Below, in pieces: positions 1-8,266 of a DNA stretch of 43,291 nt; the first letter of the stretch is position 1; each line of letters begins with the position of its first letter. The position numbers and the translations under genes were made by a program. The notes beneath the pieces are model-generated. The model ran no database searches, had not been told where the DNA came from, and saw nothing but the letters and a program-made list of their open reading frames with translations. The DNA comes from Viridibacillus arvi (lineage in GTDB: Bacteria > Bacillota > Bacilli > Bacillales_A > Planococcaceae): NCBI RefSeq assembly GCF_001274945.1, contig NZ_LILB01000008.1, forward strand, positions 446,779-490,069, read 5' to 3'.

Positions 1-78
1 GTCGCCGGTACAATACCGACAACTGGTTGGATAAATGCTTTTTTGATCCCTGTCTTAAATACAGGGGTCAGTCCCTAA
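1..78 (+). CDS. Possible 3' end of an unidentified gene
   Basis: Frame 1 is open from the window edge to a TAA at 76-78 and encodes 25 residues ending in NTGVSP. The first half (AGTIPTTGWINAF) has coding-like codon use, but the last 9 codons coincide with an inverted repeat. The reading could therefore be a gene end that runs into a repeat, or no gene at all. I do not recognise the family. More sequence to the left is needed to decide. Confidence 0.25.
   Translation, partial: VAGTIPTTGWINAFLIPVLNTGVSP
45..69. repeat. Inverted repeat (9 bp arms)
   Basis: Arms at 45-53 and 61-69 pair over 9 bp with one G-U, around a 7-nt loop. The motif GGGGTCAGTCCC follows at 65-76 and resembles the REP-like GGGGTCAGTCCC words common between genes in Bacillaceae. 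No T-run follows directly, so it is a poor intrinsic terminator. Confidence 0.4.
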
Positions 79-125
79 CTAATGGAGTGGCTCTTTTTTT
101 ATTTTCAAAGTAACCCCAAAAAATC

Positions 126-143
126 TTGGCACAAAAATTGCAT
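126..143 (+). promoter_or_regulatory. Sigma-54 (SigL/RpoN) -24/-12 promoter
   Basis: TTGGCAC at 126-132 and TTGCAT at 138-143 match the sigma-54 consensus TTGGCAC-N5-TTGCA. The invariant GG (128-129) and GC (140-141) are exactly 10 nt apart. Transcription should start near 152-154, about 300 nt upstream of the AGCS symporter start codon. No other gene lies between them, so the symporter is the likely target. Such promoters need an enhancer-binding activator, which is not seen in this window. Confidence 0.75.
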
Positions 144-453
144 AATCTATAACTCAGGAAGGAATTATTCATTTTAGATTTAGAAAGGAGCGTGAATATA
201 CTACATCAGTAAATCTCACCCACTACTATCCAATGTCAACTGAACTTACTTTTACAAAGGGGGTAATTTTTAATAAGTACTTTATTCCTTCATCTATTTT
301 ATTACTAAGAAAATATCTAGTTCAACAAATAACTATTTAGAGTTATACAGCATGATGCTTCAATCATATACGCCACTGAGTAATGCAGTTATTGAAATTT
401 TATCAATTAATTATTGTTATAAATTCTATTTGCAATCATGAGGGGGAGTCAAG
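144..453 (+). other. Long leader of the AGCS symporter
   Basis: About 300 nt lie between the sigma-54 promoter and the symporter start. The stretch is AT-rich with no convincing ORF. Two purine-rich, SD-like runs (about 183-190 and 256-265) precede no usable reading frame. The real ribosome binding site, GAGGGGGAG at 440-448, sits just before the ATG. I recognise no riboswitch. Confidence 0.4.
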
Positions 454-2007
454 ATGGAGACAATCGTAACTTGGTTAGTAGATCAGGTATGGAGTACAGG
501 ACTAGTTGTATTTGCTTTAGGAGCAGGTTTATTTTTTACGCTTATGACAAAGTTTGTACAGTTTAGATACTTTAAAGAAATGATCATGCTACTATTTGAA
601 GGTAAAAATTCTGACCATGGTATTTCTTCTTTCCAAGCTTTCTGCTTAGCTTTATCAGGAAGGGTTGGTATAGGGAATATTGCAGGTGTGGCTACAGCAA
701 TCGCATTTGGTGGACCAGGTGCAGTATTCTGGATGTGGGTTATGGCTTTACTAGGCGGTGCCAGCGCTTTTATCGAATCTACACTTGCTCAAGTTTATAA
801 AAGTAAAATAGGTACTCAATATCGCGGGGGGACACCTTACTTTATTGAAAAAGGATTAAAGATTAAATGGTTTGCGATATTAGTAGCTATTGTTGTGACA
901 ATATCTTACGGTATCTTACTGCCAGGCGTTCAATCAAACAGTATTGCATCAGGTTTTGAAAACGTTTTCGGTATCAATAAAAGTATTTCTGGCATTATTA
1001 TCGTAGCGCTTTTAGCTGTTATCATTTTCGGTGGTGTTAAACGTATTGCAACAGTTGCTGATAAAGCAGTTCCTTTTATGGCTATCGGTTATGTAGCAGT
1101 GACACTAATAGTATTATTTGCTAACTTTTCAGAAATTCCAGCTATGTTCTCTCTTATCATCTCAAGTGCATTTGGTGCACATGAAGCATTTGGTGGTATT
1201 GTAGGAGCGGCCATTTCATGGGGTGTCCGCAGAGCGGTATTCTCAAACGTAGCAGGTGTAGGCGAGGCAACTTATAGTTCTGCAGCAGCTGAAGTATCTC
1301 ACCCTGCTAAACAAGGTCTTGTACAAGCATTTTCTGTATATATTGATACAATTGTCGTCTGTACAGCAACTGCCTTTATGATATTAATTTCAGGTATGTA
1401 TAGCGTAACACCTGAAGGTAAGGCACCAATTGTTGATAATATGAAAGGAATCGACGCAGGTCCTATTTATACACAATCTGCTGTAGAGGCCGTATTACCA
1501 GGGTTCGGAGGCATTTTTATATCAATTGCAATATTCTTCTTTGCTTTTACGACTTTAATGGCCTATTACTATATCGCTGAAACTACATTAGTATATTTAG
1601 ACAAACACACAAAATTCCGTTGGCTAAATTTTGTTCTGAAAATAGGATTATTAGGTATGGTCTATATTGGTAGTGTAGAATCGGTCTCCTTCATTTGGGC
1701 ATTAGGTGATTTAGGTATTGGGAGTATGGCTTGGCTTAACTTAGCAGCTATTTTGTTACTTTCTAAGCCCGCATTAAAAGTATTGAAAGACTATGATAGT
1801 CAGAAGAAAGCTGGGTTGGATCCGATTTTTGATCCTAGGAAAGTTGGCATTGAAAATGCTGATTTTTGGATTGATAAATGTGATGAAATGAATAGTAAAA
1901 ATAAATTGACTGCAATTCTCGATCCAAAGGAAGCTGTTATTGAGCATGCCAATTCATTAATTAATAAAGAAGATAAAGTAACAAGAAAAACTCCTCTCAA
2001 CAAATAA
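454..2007 (+). CDS. AGCS-family sodium:alanine/glycine symporter, divergent paralogue
   Basis: A 517-residue inner-membrane protein of the AGCS family (AlsT/GlyP type), which imports small amino acids with sodium. Family signatures are visible: GRVGIGNIAGVATAI with GGPGAVFWMW, the RGGTPYFIEKGL region and SHPAKQGLVQ. It differs from the canonical paralogue at 28093-29490 in conserved places: RAVFSNVAGVGE where that copy has RGLFSNEAGMGS, and TPYFIEKG instead of PAYYMEKA. This suggests a shifted substrate range. After the last membrane helix it carries about 45 extra residues that seem to duplicate the preceding segment. The start is supported by GAGGGGGAG just upstream. Expression is probably sigma-54 dependent. 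The family call is firm; the substrate is unknown. Confidence 0.93.
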   Translation: METIVTWLVDQVWSTGLVVFALGAGLFFTLMTKFVQFRYFKEMIMLLFEGKNSDHGISSFQAFCLALSGRVGIGNIAGVATAIAFGGPGAVFWMWVMALLGGASAFIESTLAQVYKSKIGTQYRGGTPYFIEKGLKIKWFAILVAIVVTISYGILLPGVQSNSIASGFENVFGINKSISGIIIVALLAVIIFGGVKRIATVADKAVPFMAIGYVAVTLIVLFANFSEIPAMFSLIISSAFGAHEAFGGIVGAAISWGVRRAVFSNVAGVGEATYSSAAAEVSHPAKQGLVQAFSVYIDTIVVCTATAFMILISGMYSVTPEGKAPIVDNMKGIDAGPIYTQSAVEAVLPGFGGIFISIAIFFFAFTTLMAYYYIAETTLVYLDKHTKFRWLNFVLKIGLLGMVYIGSVESVSFIWALGDLGIGSMAWLNLAAILLLSKPALKVLKDYDSQKKAGLDPIFDPRKVGIENADFWIDKCDEMNSKNKLTAILDPKEAVIEHANSLINKEDKVTRKTPLNK

Positions 2008-2078
2008 TGCTCTGATTCAATAACATGAGTAGTTTATTACTCAACGTACTAGTATTGAATATCTATATTTAGTTTTGC

Positions 2079-2122
2079 AAAAAGCCTCCAAAAGTTAGAA
2101 CATCAACTTTTGGAGGCTTTTA
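2079..2122. terminator. Bidirectional terminator, symporter / oatA-like
   Basis: A 16-bp stem pairs AAAGCCTCCAAAAGTT with its complement around an 8-nt loop, with A-run and T-run flanks on both sides. It serves both convergent genes. Confidence 0.9.
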
Positions 2123-2158
2123 TATAATTTAGGTATACAGTTTTTTATTTACTACTTT

Positions 2159-4087
2159 TCACTTATCATTCATAGATTGCGCTATAGCTTCGCGAACAAT
2201 TGTGGCATAAAATTCTCCACCCTTTTCATTTGGATGAATCATATCAGGATAGAAGATGTCTTTATCATTATTTGTTTCACTATACCAATCTACTAATGTT
2301 ACATTACTATTTTTTCTTGCAGCTTCACTTAATTTTTTATTTACCCCGTCTTGCCAATCTCTTGGCAACCTTGTGTTTATCAAGTAAATAGTATGGTCCT
2401 TGCCAATTGCTTTTAATAATGTATCTAATTGCGTTGTACTAAAATCGCCATTAGAACCAAGACCTATTACAACAACTTGTCCGAGTTTACCTTGGCTTTT
2501 TAAATCCGTTACAACTTTCGAAGCATCGTATACTTGACGACCTATTTGGGCGTCAACAATAATTTGAGGTATCTTCTTCTGTAACTCCGTAGCAGCACTT
2601 AACATAACCGAATCACCAATCGCACTAACTGATACTTCACTTGGTATTTCTTGTGCCTTTTTAGCCTTTTCTTTTTCTAAAGCTTCAACTTGTTCTTTTG
2701 CTGCTTCAGCTTTCGCCTTTGCTTCTTCGCGTCTCTCTTCTTCCTCTTGAACCATTTTCTCTTCATTAGCTTTCTTTTCTTCTATATTCTGTTCTTGCTG
2801 TACTTTTTCAAGTTTTTGTTGTTCTGCTATTAAATGTTCTTCCAATTGTTCACTCGCAGACTGCTTAGTTGGCGTGAAAATCATCCCTAAAATAAAAATA
2901 ATCAGTACACATCCACCTATTGCTGAGCCAATACGATACGGTAATTCCCATTGAGCCCACGACCATGACCATTCTTTCGATTGAAAGTTTTTTAGCCATA
3001 TTCGCCATTGCCCTCTGCGAATCGGATCCTCCACATATCGCCAAGATAATCCAGCAAATAATAAAGTTAAAATAATAATAACCATTATTTTAGTAAAACT
3101 TATTTGCTCATTTCCAACTCCTGCTCCCATTAAAACAACGATAGGAAAATGCCAAATATAAATTCCGTAAGAGCGTACCCCTATCCAAATAAGAGGTTTA
3201 AAACTAAATAGATTTCCTATAAAACTTGCCGGATGCACTATAACTGCAATTAAAATAGCAGTCACAATTGAAGCTAATAACATACCGCCCATATATAAAA
3301 ACGAACCTGCCTCATCCATCGTCATCATCATTAATACTAATAAGGCAAAGCTAATAATTCCTACAATGTTAAGAAGTTTTTTAGCATCATCTGTAACGTT
3401 TTTAGCAAGCTTTCTACTTGGCCATACAAATGCCAACGCTGCCCCTATTAAAACTGAAAATGCTCGAGTATCTGTGCCATAATAAATGCGACTTGGATCC
3501 ACACCTGGTTCATACATTACTAACATTAAAATAGCAGATACAAGTGCCCCTAAGAAAATACCTATTGCAAGAGTTCCTCTATTCTTAACTACTTTCAAAC
3601 CAATCATCATAATAATTGGCCATAATATGTAAAATTGCTCCTCTACAGCAAGTGACCACATATGTTGCAACGGGGATGGTGGAGCAAACGACGTAAAATA
3701 CGAATGATCCTGTGCTATGTAAAACCAGTTGCTAACATATAAAACTGCCGCTACAATTTCTGAACGTAGCCCTACTAAAAACGTTCTCTGGAAAAGTGTA
3801 ATCCAAGTACCAACTAGGATTAACATGATAAATAATGCTGGAATTAACCTTCTAAAACGTCGAATCCAAAATCCTTTCAGATCAATCCTGCCAGTCTTAT
3901 CCCATTCATTTACTAGTAAATCTGTTATTAAATAACCTGACAAGACAAAGAAAATAGTTACTCCTAAATATCCACCGTCTACTGATTTAAAATGTAGATG
4001 ATATAGAATGACCGCCAATACTGACAAAGCCCTTAGTCCATCCAAACCACTTATATATCTGCGATTATCTTTCACTGGCTTTGGCAT
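2159..4087 (-). CDS. OatA/YrhL-type acyltransferase-3 with C-terminal SGNH domain
   Basis: A 642-residue membrane protein likely to O-acetylate peptidoglycan or another envelope glycan outside the cell. Residues 1-405 form the acyltransferase-3 domain: ISGLDGLRALSVLAVILYH with the family His at 30, GGYLGVTIFFVLSGYLIT, and about 10-11 membrane helices. Residues 484-642 form an SGNH hydrolase-like domain with GDSVM (Ser493), GLGSNG (Asn546) and a D615-x-x-H618 pair. Between them, about 411-480 is an unusually long, almost purely Glu/Lys/Ala/Gln linker, probably a coiled coil or single alpha helix. AGGGGGT six bases before the ATG supports the start. Lysozyme resistance is the family's usual role. 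The glycan target is not shown by the sequence. Confidence 0.9.
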   Translation of the reverse strand: MPKPVKDNRRYISGLDGLRALSVLAVILYHLHFKSVDGGYLGVTIFFVLSGYLITDLLVNEWDKTGRIDLKGFWIRRFRRLIPALFIMLILVGTWITLFQRTFLVGLRSEIVAAVLYVSNWFYIAQDHSYFTSFAPPSPLQHMWSLAVEEQFYILWPIIMMIGLKVVKNRGTLAIGIFLGALVSAILMLVMYEPGVDPSRIYYGTDTRAFSVLIGAALAFVWPSRKLAKNVTDDAKKLLNIVGIISFALLVLMMMTMDEAGSFLYMGGMLLASIVTAILIAVIVHPASFIGNLFSFKPLIWIGVRSYGIYIWHFPIVVLMGAGVGNEQISFTKIMVIIILTLLFAGLSWRYVEDPIRRGQWRIWLKNFQSKEWSWSWAQWELPYRIGSAIGGCVLIIFILGMIFTPTKQSASEQLEEHLIAEQQKLEKVQQEQNIEEKKANEEKMVQEEEERREEAKAKAEAAKEQVEALEKEKAKKAQEIPSEVSVSAIGDSVMLSAATELQKKIPQIIVDAQIGRQVYDASKVVTDLKSQGKLGQVVVIGLGSNGDFSTTQLDTLLKAIGKDHTIYLINTRLPRDWQDGVNKKLSEAARKNSNVTLVDWYSETNNDKDIFYPDMIHPNEKGGEFYATIVREAIAQSMNDK

Positions 4088-4159
4088 TACACTACCCCCT
4101 AAATACGCACTACTGTTTTCTATTTATATTTGACGAATTAAACAAAAGAATAGTTTTTA

Positions 4160-4191
4160 AAATATAGTTTTTTCTTCAAAAAACTATATTT
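4160..4191. repeat. Perfect 14-bp AT-rich hairpin
   Basis: AAATATAGTTTTTT pairs perfectly with AAAAAACTATATTT around the tetraloop CTTC. It lies about 75 bp upstream of the oatA-like start codon, so it could form in that leader or act as a cruciform. Confidence 0.6.
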
Positions 4192-4331
4192 ATTTATTAG
4201 TTAGATCATGTTACTTCTATACTGCTCCTAGCATTTTATAGCAAACTCTCTATTTATTCATAAATAGAACTACTTAATTTCAAAAAGTACTTTCTCCTAT
4301 TTATTTTCAAATTAAACCCAATAAAAAAATA

Positions 4332-4365
4332 CCTTTCTGATTTACATCAAAGTAAATCTAAAAGG
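4332..4365 (-). terminator. Orphan terminator-like hairpin
   Basis: Arms CCTTT-2-GATTTAC and GTAAATC-2-AAAGG pair around a 6-nt loop. On the minus strand it is followed by a 7-T run (4323-4329). No gene is seen upstream on that strand, so the terminated transcript, if any, is unidentified. Confidence 0.5.
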
Positions 4366-4737
4366 CAGCTTTTTAAAGTTTTAGTGCTCGTTTTTGTATG
4401 TTTTTTCTAATCACGATTTGTATATAGTAAAAACCCGGAATAACTTACCAATAATAATATAGTGTGAATTTATCCGTAATGTAGTATGTTAAAAAGTAAC
4501 GTATGTAATCTGCATGTTAAATATGAACCTACTAATATATATAGTCTAAAAACTCATTAAACCTTCCATATTTCACTAGCAATTCCATAGAGTCACTGTA
4601 CTTTAGCTCCTATCCTATTATTATTAAACCATTCCTTTTCACGTTAAAGTACAACATGTATTACACTTTGATTTTATAGGCTCAGATACTTTACCTTGAT
4701 GCCTCTCACTACCACATAAAAAGCGAATCTCGCACAT

Positions 4738-4767
4738 TTTTCTGAGGTGCTTTTCATACCTCAGAAA
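4738..4767. repeat. 10-bp hairpin
   Basis: TTTCTGAGGT and ACCTCAGAAA form a perfect 10-bp stem with a 9-nt loop. There is no T-run on either side, so termination is unlikely. Function unknown. Confidence 0.5.
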
Positions 4768-5079
4768 GCCTCTCAAACCTTCTACATCATTTCAGAGATA
4801 TTGATATTTTCAAAAAAAATATTTAAATCAAATGATTCTATTTACTTATCAAAAATACCACCAGAGAAACAATACTTTAGTCACTTAAATATATTTATTT
4901 GGTTATATAGATTCATTTTCACATATCACATATAAAGGTCTTTTTATAGTTATATATAGATTAATTTTATTAAAAAACCATTACATTTAAGTAACAAATA
5001 ATATAAAATTCTCACGTTTTATTTAAAATACGCCTTTTTTACTAAATAAGCATTAATATAGCGAATGAGGAGGTATAGA

Positions 5080-6702
5080 ATGAAAAATACTAGATTCAAA
5101 TTCATGTTTTTACTTCTCCTATGTAGCATATTAATCATTCCTTCCTTTGTCGGTGCAAGACAAGCAAACGCTGCGTCAACCGTCACTATGAAAGTGAATG
5201 CTGAATCACTCAATATGCGATCAGGTCCAAGTACAAACTACAAAGTTGTAAAAGTTTTAAAAAAGGGCAACAAGGTAACAAAGATTTCAACACAGGGTAC
5301 TTGGACAAAAGTGAAATCTAGCAGTACAACAGGTTGGGTTTCTTCAAAATATGTTGTGAAAGTCTCAACGACAGCAACGTCAAGTACTACGAAAAAAGCC
5401 GTCGCTACAGTAAGCAATTTAAACATTCGTAGCGGAGCTGGTACTTCGTATAAAAGTCTTGGTAAGCTATCTAAAGGAACATCAGGAACAGTCCTTGCTG
5501 AAAAAAACGGCTGGGTACAAATCAAAACGAGCAAGTATACAGGTTGGGTAAGTAAATCGTATGTCTCTATTACGACCAAGCAAAGCACTTCAACTGATAG
5601 TTCAAATGGTTCTACAGTAAAACCAGCAGCAACTTCAACTGCTAATGTTGGTAAATACTTCACCGTAAAAGTTGATTCTTTAAATGTTCGAAAAAGCTCT
5701 TCAGCTAGTTCCACAAAATTAGCAGTAATTAAAAAAAATAGCTCATTTAAAATCCTTGCACAGTCAAGTAATAATTGGGTTAAAATTACATACGCTACAG
5801 GCAAAACAGGTTGGGTTTCTGCAAGTACTAGCTATGGTAAAATCACAAAAACAAAGCCAACCACTACTACATCTAATGGTAATTCAAATACAGGGACAGT
5901 AGTACCTTCAGCTGACATTGGAAAATACTTTACTATTACAGCTGATTCTTTAAACGTACGTAAAAGTGCTTCAGCAACTGCAACAAAATTGAGTGCTGTT
6001 AAATATGGCAGCTCATTTAAGATTTTGGATAAATCGAGCAATAACTGGATTAAAATTACATATGCTACAGGTAAAACAGGTTGGGTTTCTGGTAGCTACG
6101 GTAAAATTACAAAATCTAAACCTACAAAGCCCGTATCAAATGATGGGACAAATTCATCAGATGGTTCTTTAAGTGGTAAGGTTATTGTTGTTGATGCAGG
6201 TCATGGAGGATCAGACCCAGGTTCTGTCGCAAACGGTGTACTAGAGAAAGATTTAAATCTTCAAGCTGCATTAGCTTTGCGATCAAAATTGCAAGCTGCG
6301 GGTGCTACAGTGAAAATGACACGAACTACGGATATTTTCCCTACATTATATGACCGCGTTGCCTTTTCAAATATGATGAAGCCGGATGCTTTTATAAGTC
6401 TTCATCATGATTCTGCTACAGCTTCAGCTCGTGGTTTCAGCGTTCTATATACAAAAGGGAAAGACAGTACTCTTGCCTCGTACGTCAAACAAGGAATGAG
6501 CAGCTCACTACCGAACATGGTTAATCGTGGACACAAATATCAAAATTTATATGTACTCAGAGAAAATCCACAAATCGGTGTCCTTGTTGAATTAGGTTTC
6601 ATCACGAATGTGCAAGAAGTACAAACTTTAAAAACGGCTACTTTCCGTAATTCTGCAGCAAACGGAATTACAAATGGTTTGATAAATTATTTTAACAAGT
6701 AA
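5080..6702 (+). CDS. Secreted N-acetylmuramoyl-L-alanine amidase with four SH3b repeats
   Basis: A 540-residue autolysin that cleaves the amide bond between N-acetylmuramic acid and L-alanine in peptidoglycan. The N-terminus is a signal peptide (lysines, hydrophobic core 8-22, likely cleavage after ANA at residue 31). Four SH3b wall-binding repeats follow (about 36-95, 106-166, 190-257, 280-345), each with a LN(M/I/V)R core and a TGWVS end, joined by Ser/Thr-rich linkers. Repeats 3 and 4 are nearly identical, which suggests recent duplication. Residues 366-540 are an Amidase_3 domain with zinc/catalytic residues in DAGHGG (His375), Glu389, SLHHDS (His442) and VELGF (Glu504). The start at 5080 is preferred over the in-frame ATG at 5065 because GAGGAGGT lies between them at SD distance. 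It stands alone with its own terminator. Confidence 0.93.
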   Translation: MKNTRFKFMFLLLLCSILIIPSFVGARQANAASTVTMKVNAESLNMRSGPSTNYKVVKVLKKGNKVTKISTQGTWTKVKSSSTTGWVSSKYVVKVSTTATSSTTKKAVATVSNLNIRSGAGTSYKSLGKLSKGTSGTVLAEKNGWVQIKTSKYTGWVSKSYVSITTKQSTSTDSSNGSTVKPAATSTANVGKYFTVKVDSLNVRKSSSASSTKLAVIKKNSSFKILAQSSNNWVKITYATGKTGWVSASTSYGKITKTKPTTTTSNGNSNTGTVVPSADIGKYFTITADSLNVRKSASATATKLSAVKYGSSFKILDKSSNNWIKITYATGKTGWVSGSYGKITKSKPTKPVSNDGTNSSDGSLSGKVIVVDAGHGGSDPGSVANGVLEKDLNLQAALALRSKLQAAGATVKMTRTTDIFPTLYDRVAFSNMMKPDAFISLHHDSATASARGFSVLYTKGKDSTLASYVKQGMSSSLPNMVNRGHKYQNLYVLRENPQIGVLVELGFITNVQEVQTLKTATFRNSAANGITNGLINYFNK

Positions 6703-6711
6703 AATGAAAAA

Positions 6712-6746
6712 GAAACGCCTCTCTAATCAGAGGCGTTTCCTTTTTT
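6712..6746 (+). terminator. Amidase terminator
   Basis: GAAACGCCTCT pairs with AGAGGCGTTTC (11 bp, 6-nt loop), followed by TTTTTT at 6741-6746. Confidence 0.93.
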
Positions 6747-6752
6747 GTCTTA

Positions 6753-6938
6753 TTATTTTTTATCCTGTTTAAATGGGGATGTTTTATTAATAAAATATGC
6801 AATCCCCGCAATGATGAAGACAATAATAAAATACTTATAAAGTAGAAGCGTAACGAACAATTTCATAATTGACATGCCAAATTTCAAAATAATAAATAAA
6901 AATAAAATAATTCCCAATAGCTTTAAGATAGGATTCAA
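6753..6938 (-). CDS. Small two-helix membrane protein
   Basis: Encodes 61 residues with two hydrophobic segments (about 4-27 and 31-52) and a short basic tail ending KQDKK. The start is a TTG with AAGGG about 12 nt upstream, which is weak. The in-frame alternatives would remove the first helix. It shares the amidase terminator region and is otherwise isolated. I do not recognise the family and propose no function. Confidence 0.5.
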   Translation of the reverse strand: MNPILKLLGIILFLFIILKFGMSIMKLFVTLLLYKYFIIVFIIAGIAYFINKTSPFKQDKK

Positions 6939-7121
6939 CAGCTAACATACCCTTCGTATCAGCATTCAAATCGCCGACTCTTTGTTAGTTATTATAGCAT
7001 GTCTAATTAATTTAGCGCTTCTACTTCATAGTGTTACTTCCCCTATCTAATGAAAACTATTTTAAATAATTCAGTCATCAACACTTCTAACACTTTCGGT
7101 ATTCGCTATTAAATTATAAGC

Positions 7122-7161
7122 AAAAAGACTGCCACCACATGATGTTGGGACAGCCTTTTTT
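7122..7161 (-). terminator. Terminator of the luciferase-like gene
   Basis: An imperfect stem (AAAAAG, CTG and an inner C-rich/G-rich part with mismatches) ends in a T-run on the minus strand, immediately after the stop of the gene at 7167. Confidence 0.6.
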
Positions 7162-7166
7162 GAGAA

Positions 7167-8195
7167 TTATATATATTTATTAACCCCTGGCATTATTTTA
7201 GTCGCTAGTAATTCAATTGACTTCTCTACCTCTTTATAAGGAAGTGCACCGATGTCTAGCTGTGCTAAAAAACGAGAATGGCCTAATAATTCATGTTGCT
7301 TTAATATCTTCTCAATAATCTCATCTGGTTCTCCGATAAACAATGAGCCCTCAGGGGATGTCATTTGATCATAATCTTCACGATCTAAGTGAAAAAACAT
7401 ATTACGTTGTTTGTTAACATATGTCCAATAATTATTAAAGTAAGTATAAAATGTTTCTCTCGCTTGCTTTCCGTCTTCGGTAAAATATCCATGACCCGTT
7501 AAAGCTAATTGACACTGTTCTTTTGGATGGCCCGCAGCATTAAAAGCTGTTCGGTAATCCTCTACTAAAGGTACAAAACATTTTGGATTATCACCAAGAA
7601 TAACAATTGCCATTCCTACCCCATAACGCCCTGCTCTCTTTGCACTTGCAGGTGTACCTCCCACACCAACCCATACAGGAATGGGATTTGTAGCTCTTGG
7701 GGAAATGTCTGCATTGGATAATGCAGGACGGTGATTTCCTTTCCATGTAATAGTTGCTTCACTATTTAACTTCAAGAACAATTCAAGATGCTCTTCAAAT
7801 AATTCGTTATATTGCTCAAGATTGTAACCAAACAATTGAAATGAATCTACTAAAGCTCCACGTCCTGCCATAATTTCCGCACGACCATTCGATAATAAAT
7901 CTAACGTTGCAAAATCTTCATATAATCGAACTGGATCTACAGTACTGAGAACTGTTGTAGCACTTGTTAACTGGATATTTTTTGTCTGCTGAGAAATTGC
8001 ACTTAATACTACTGGCACTGAAGAAATTGCATAATCCAACCGATGGTGTTCACCTACTCCAAATACTTGAAGTCCAACTTCATCCGCAAGTTTCGCGGCT
8101 TTTAATACCTCTTGCAAACGGTCCTTTGCATTGCCTAACTTTCCTGTTTGAGGATCGACTCCTAAATCAGCAAAGGTATATACTCCAAACTCCAT
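7167..8195 (-). CDS. LLM-class flavin-dependent (luciferase-like) oxidoreductase
   Basis: A 342-residue cytosolic protein of the bacterial luciferase-like monooxygenase superfamily, which uses reduced FMN or F420-like flavin. Recognisable parts are the N-terminal MEFGVYTFADLG strand, VFGVGEHHR (about 45-53), the TTVLSTVDPVRLYEDFATLDLLSNGRAE block typical of the family, and PVWVGVGGTPASAKRAGRYG near the phosphate site. GAGGAG seven bases before the ATG supports the start. It lies about 70 bp downstream of a MerR regulator on the same strand, so it is probably regulated by or with it. The substrate cannot be told from the sequence. Confidence 0.9.
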   Translation of the reverse strand: MEFGVYTFADLGVDPQTGKLGNAKDRLQEVLKAAKLADEVGLQVFGVGEHHRLDYAISSVPVVLSAISQQTKNIQLTSATTVLSTVDPVRLYEDFATLDLLSNGRAEIMAGRGALVDSFQLFGYNLEQYNELFEEHLELFLKLNSEATITWKGNHRPALSNADISPRATNPIPVWVGVGGTPASAKRAGRYGVGMAIVILGDNPKCFVPLVEDYRTAFNAAGHPKEQCQLALTGHGYFTEDGKQARETFYTYFNNYWTYVNKQRNMFFHLDREDYDQMTSPEGSLFIGEPDEIIEKILKQHELLGHSRFLAQLDIGALPYKEVEKSIELLATKIMPGVNKYI

Positions 8196-8266
8196 TTTGC
8201 CAACTCCTCATTGTGAGATTAGTTTTTTAAACCACTTCTCCTATACTACAAAATGCTCTACTGGGA

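Larger units (their letters stand above)
4088..5064. other. Gene-poor AT-rich region of about 1 kb
   Basis: No ORF here has both a ribosome binding site and coding-like composition. The only frame of about 60 codons (4747-4935) lacks an SD. The stretch contains three separate stem-loops, listed individually. It carries the promoters of oatA on the left and the amidase on the right, neither clear enough to place. It may be the remains of a lost gene or hold an unrecognised RNA. Confidence 0.4.

Noticed and set aside
4747-4935. 62-codon open frame in the gene-poor region
   Set aside because: GTG start inside a hairpin, no ribosome binding site, AT-rich composition with no recognisable motif.
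5238-5804. 188-codon frame antisense to the amidase
   Set aside because: It mirrors the Ser/Thr/Lys-rich SH3b coding sequence, has no SD, and the sense gene is certain.
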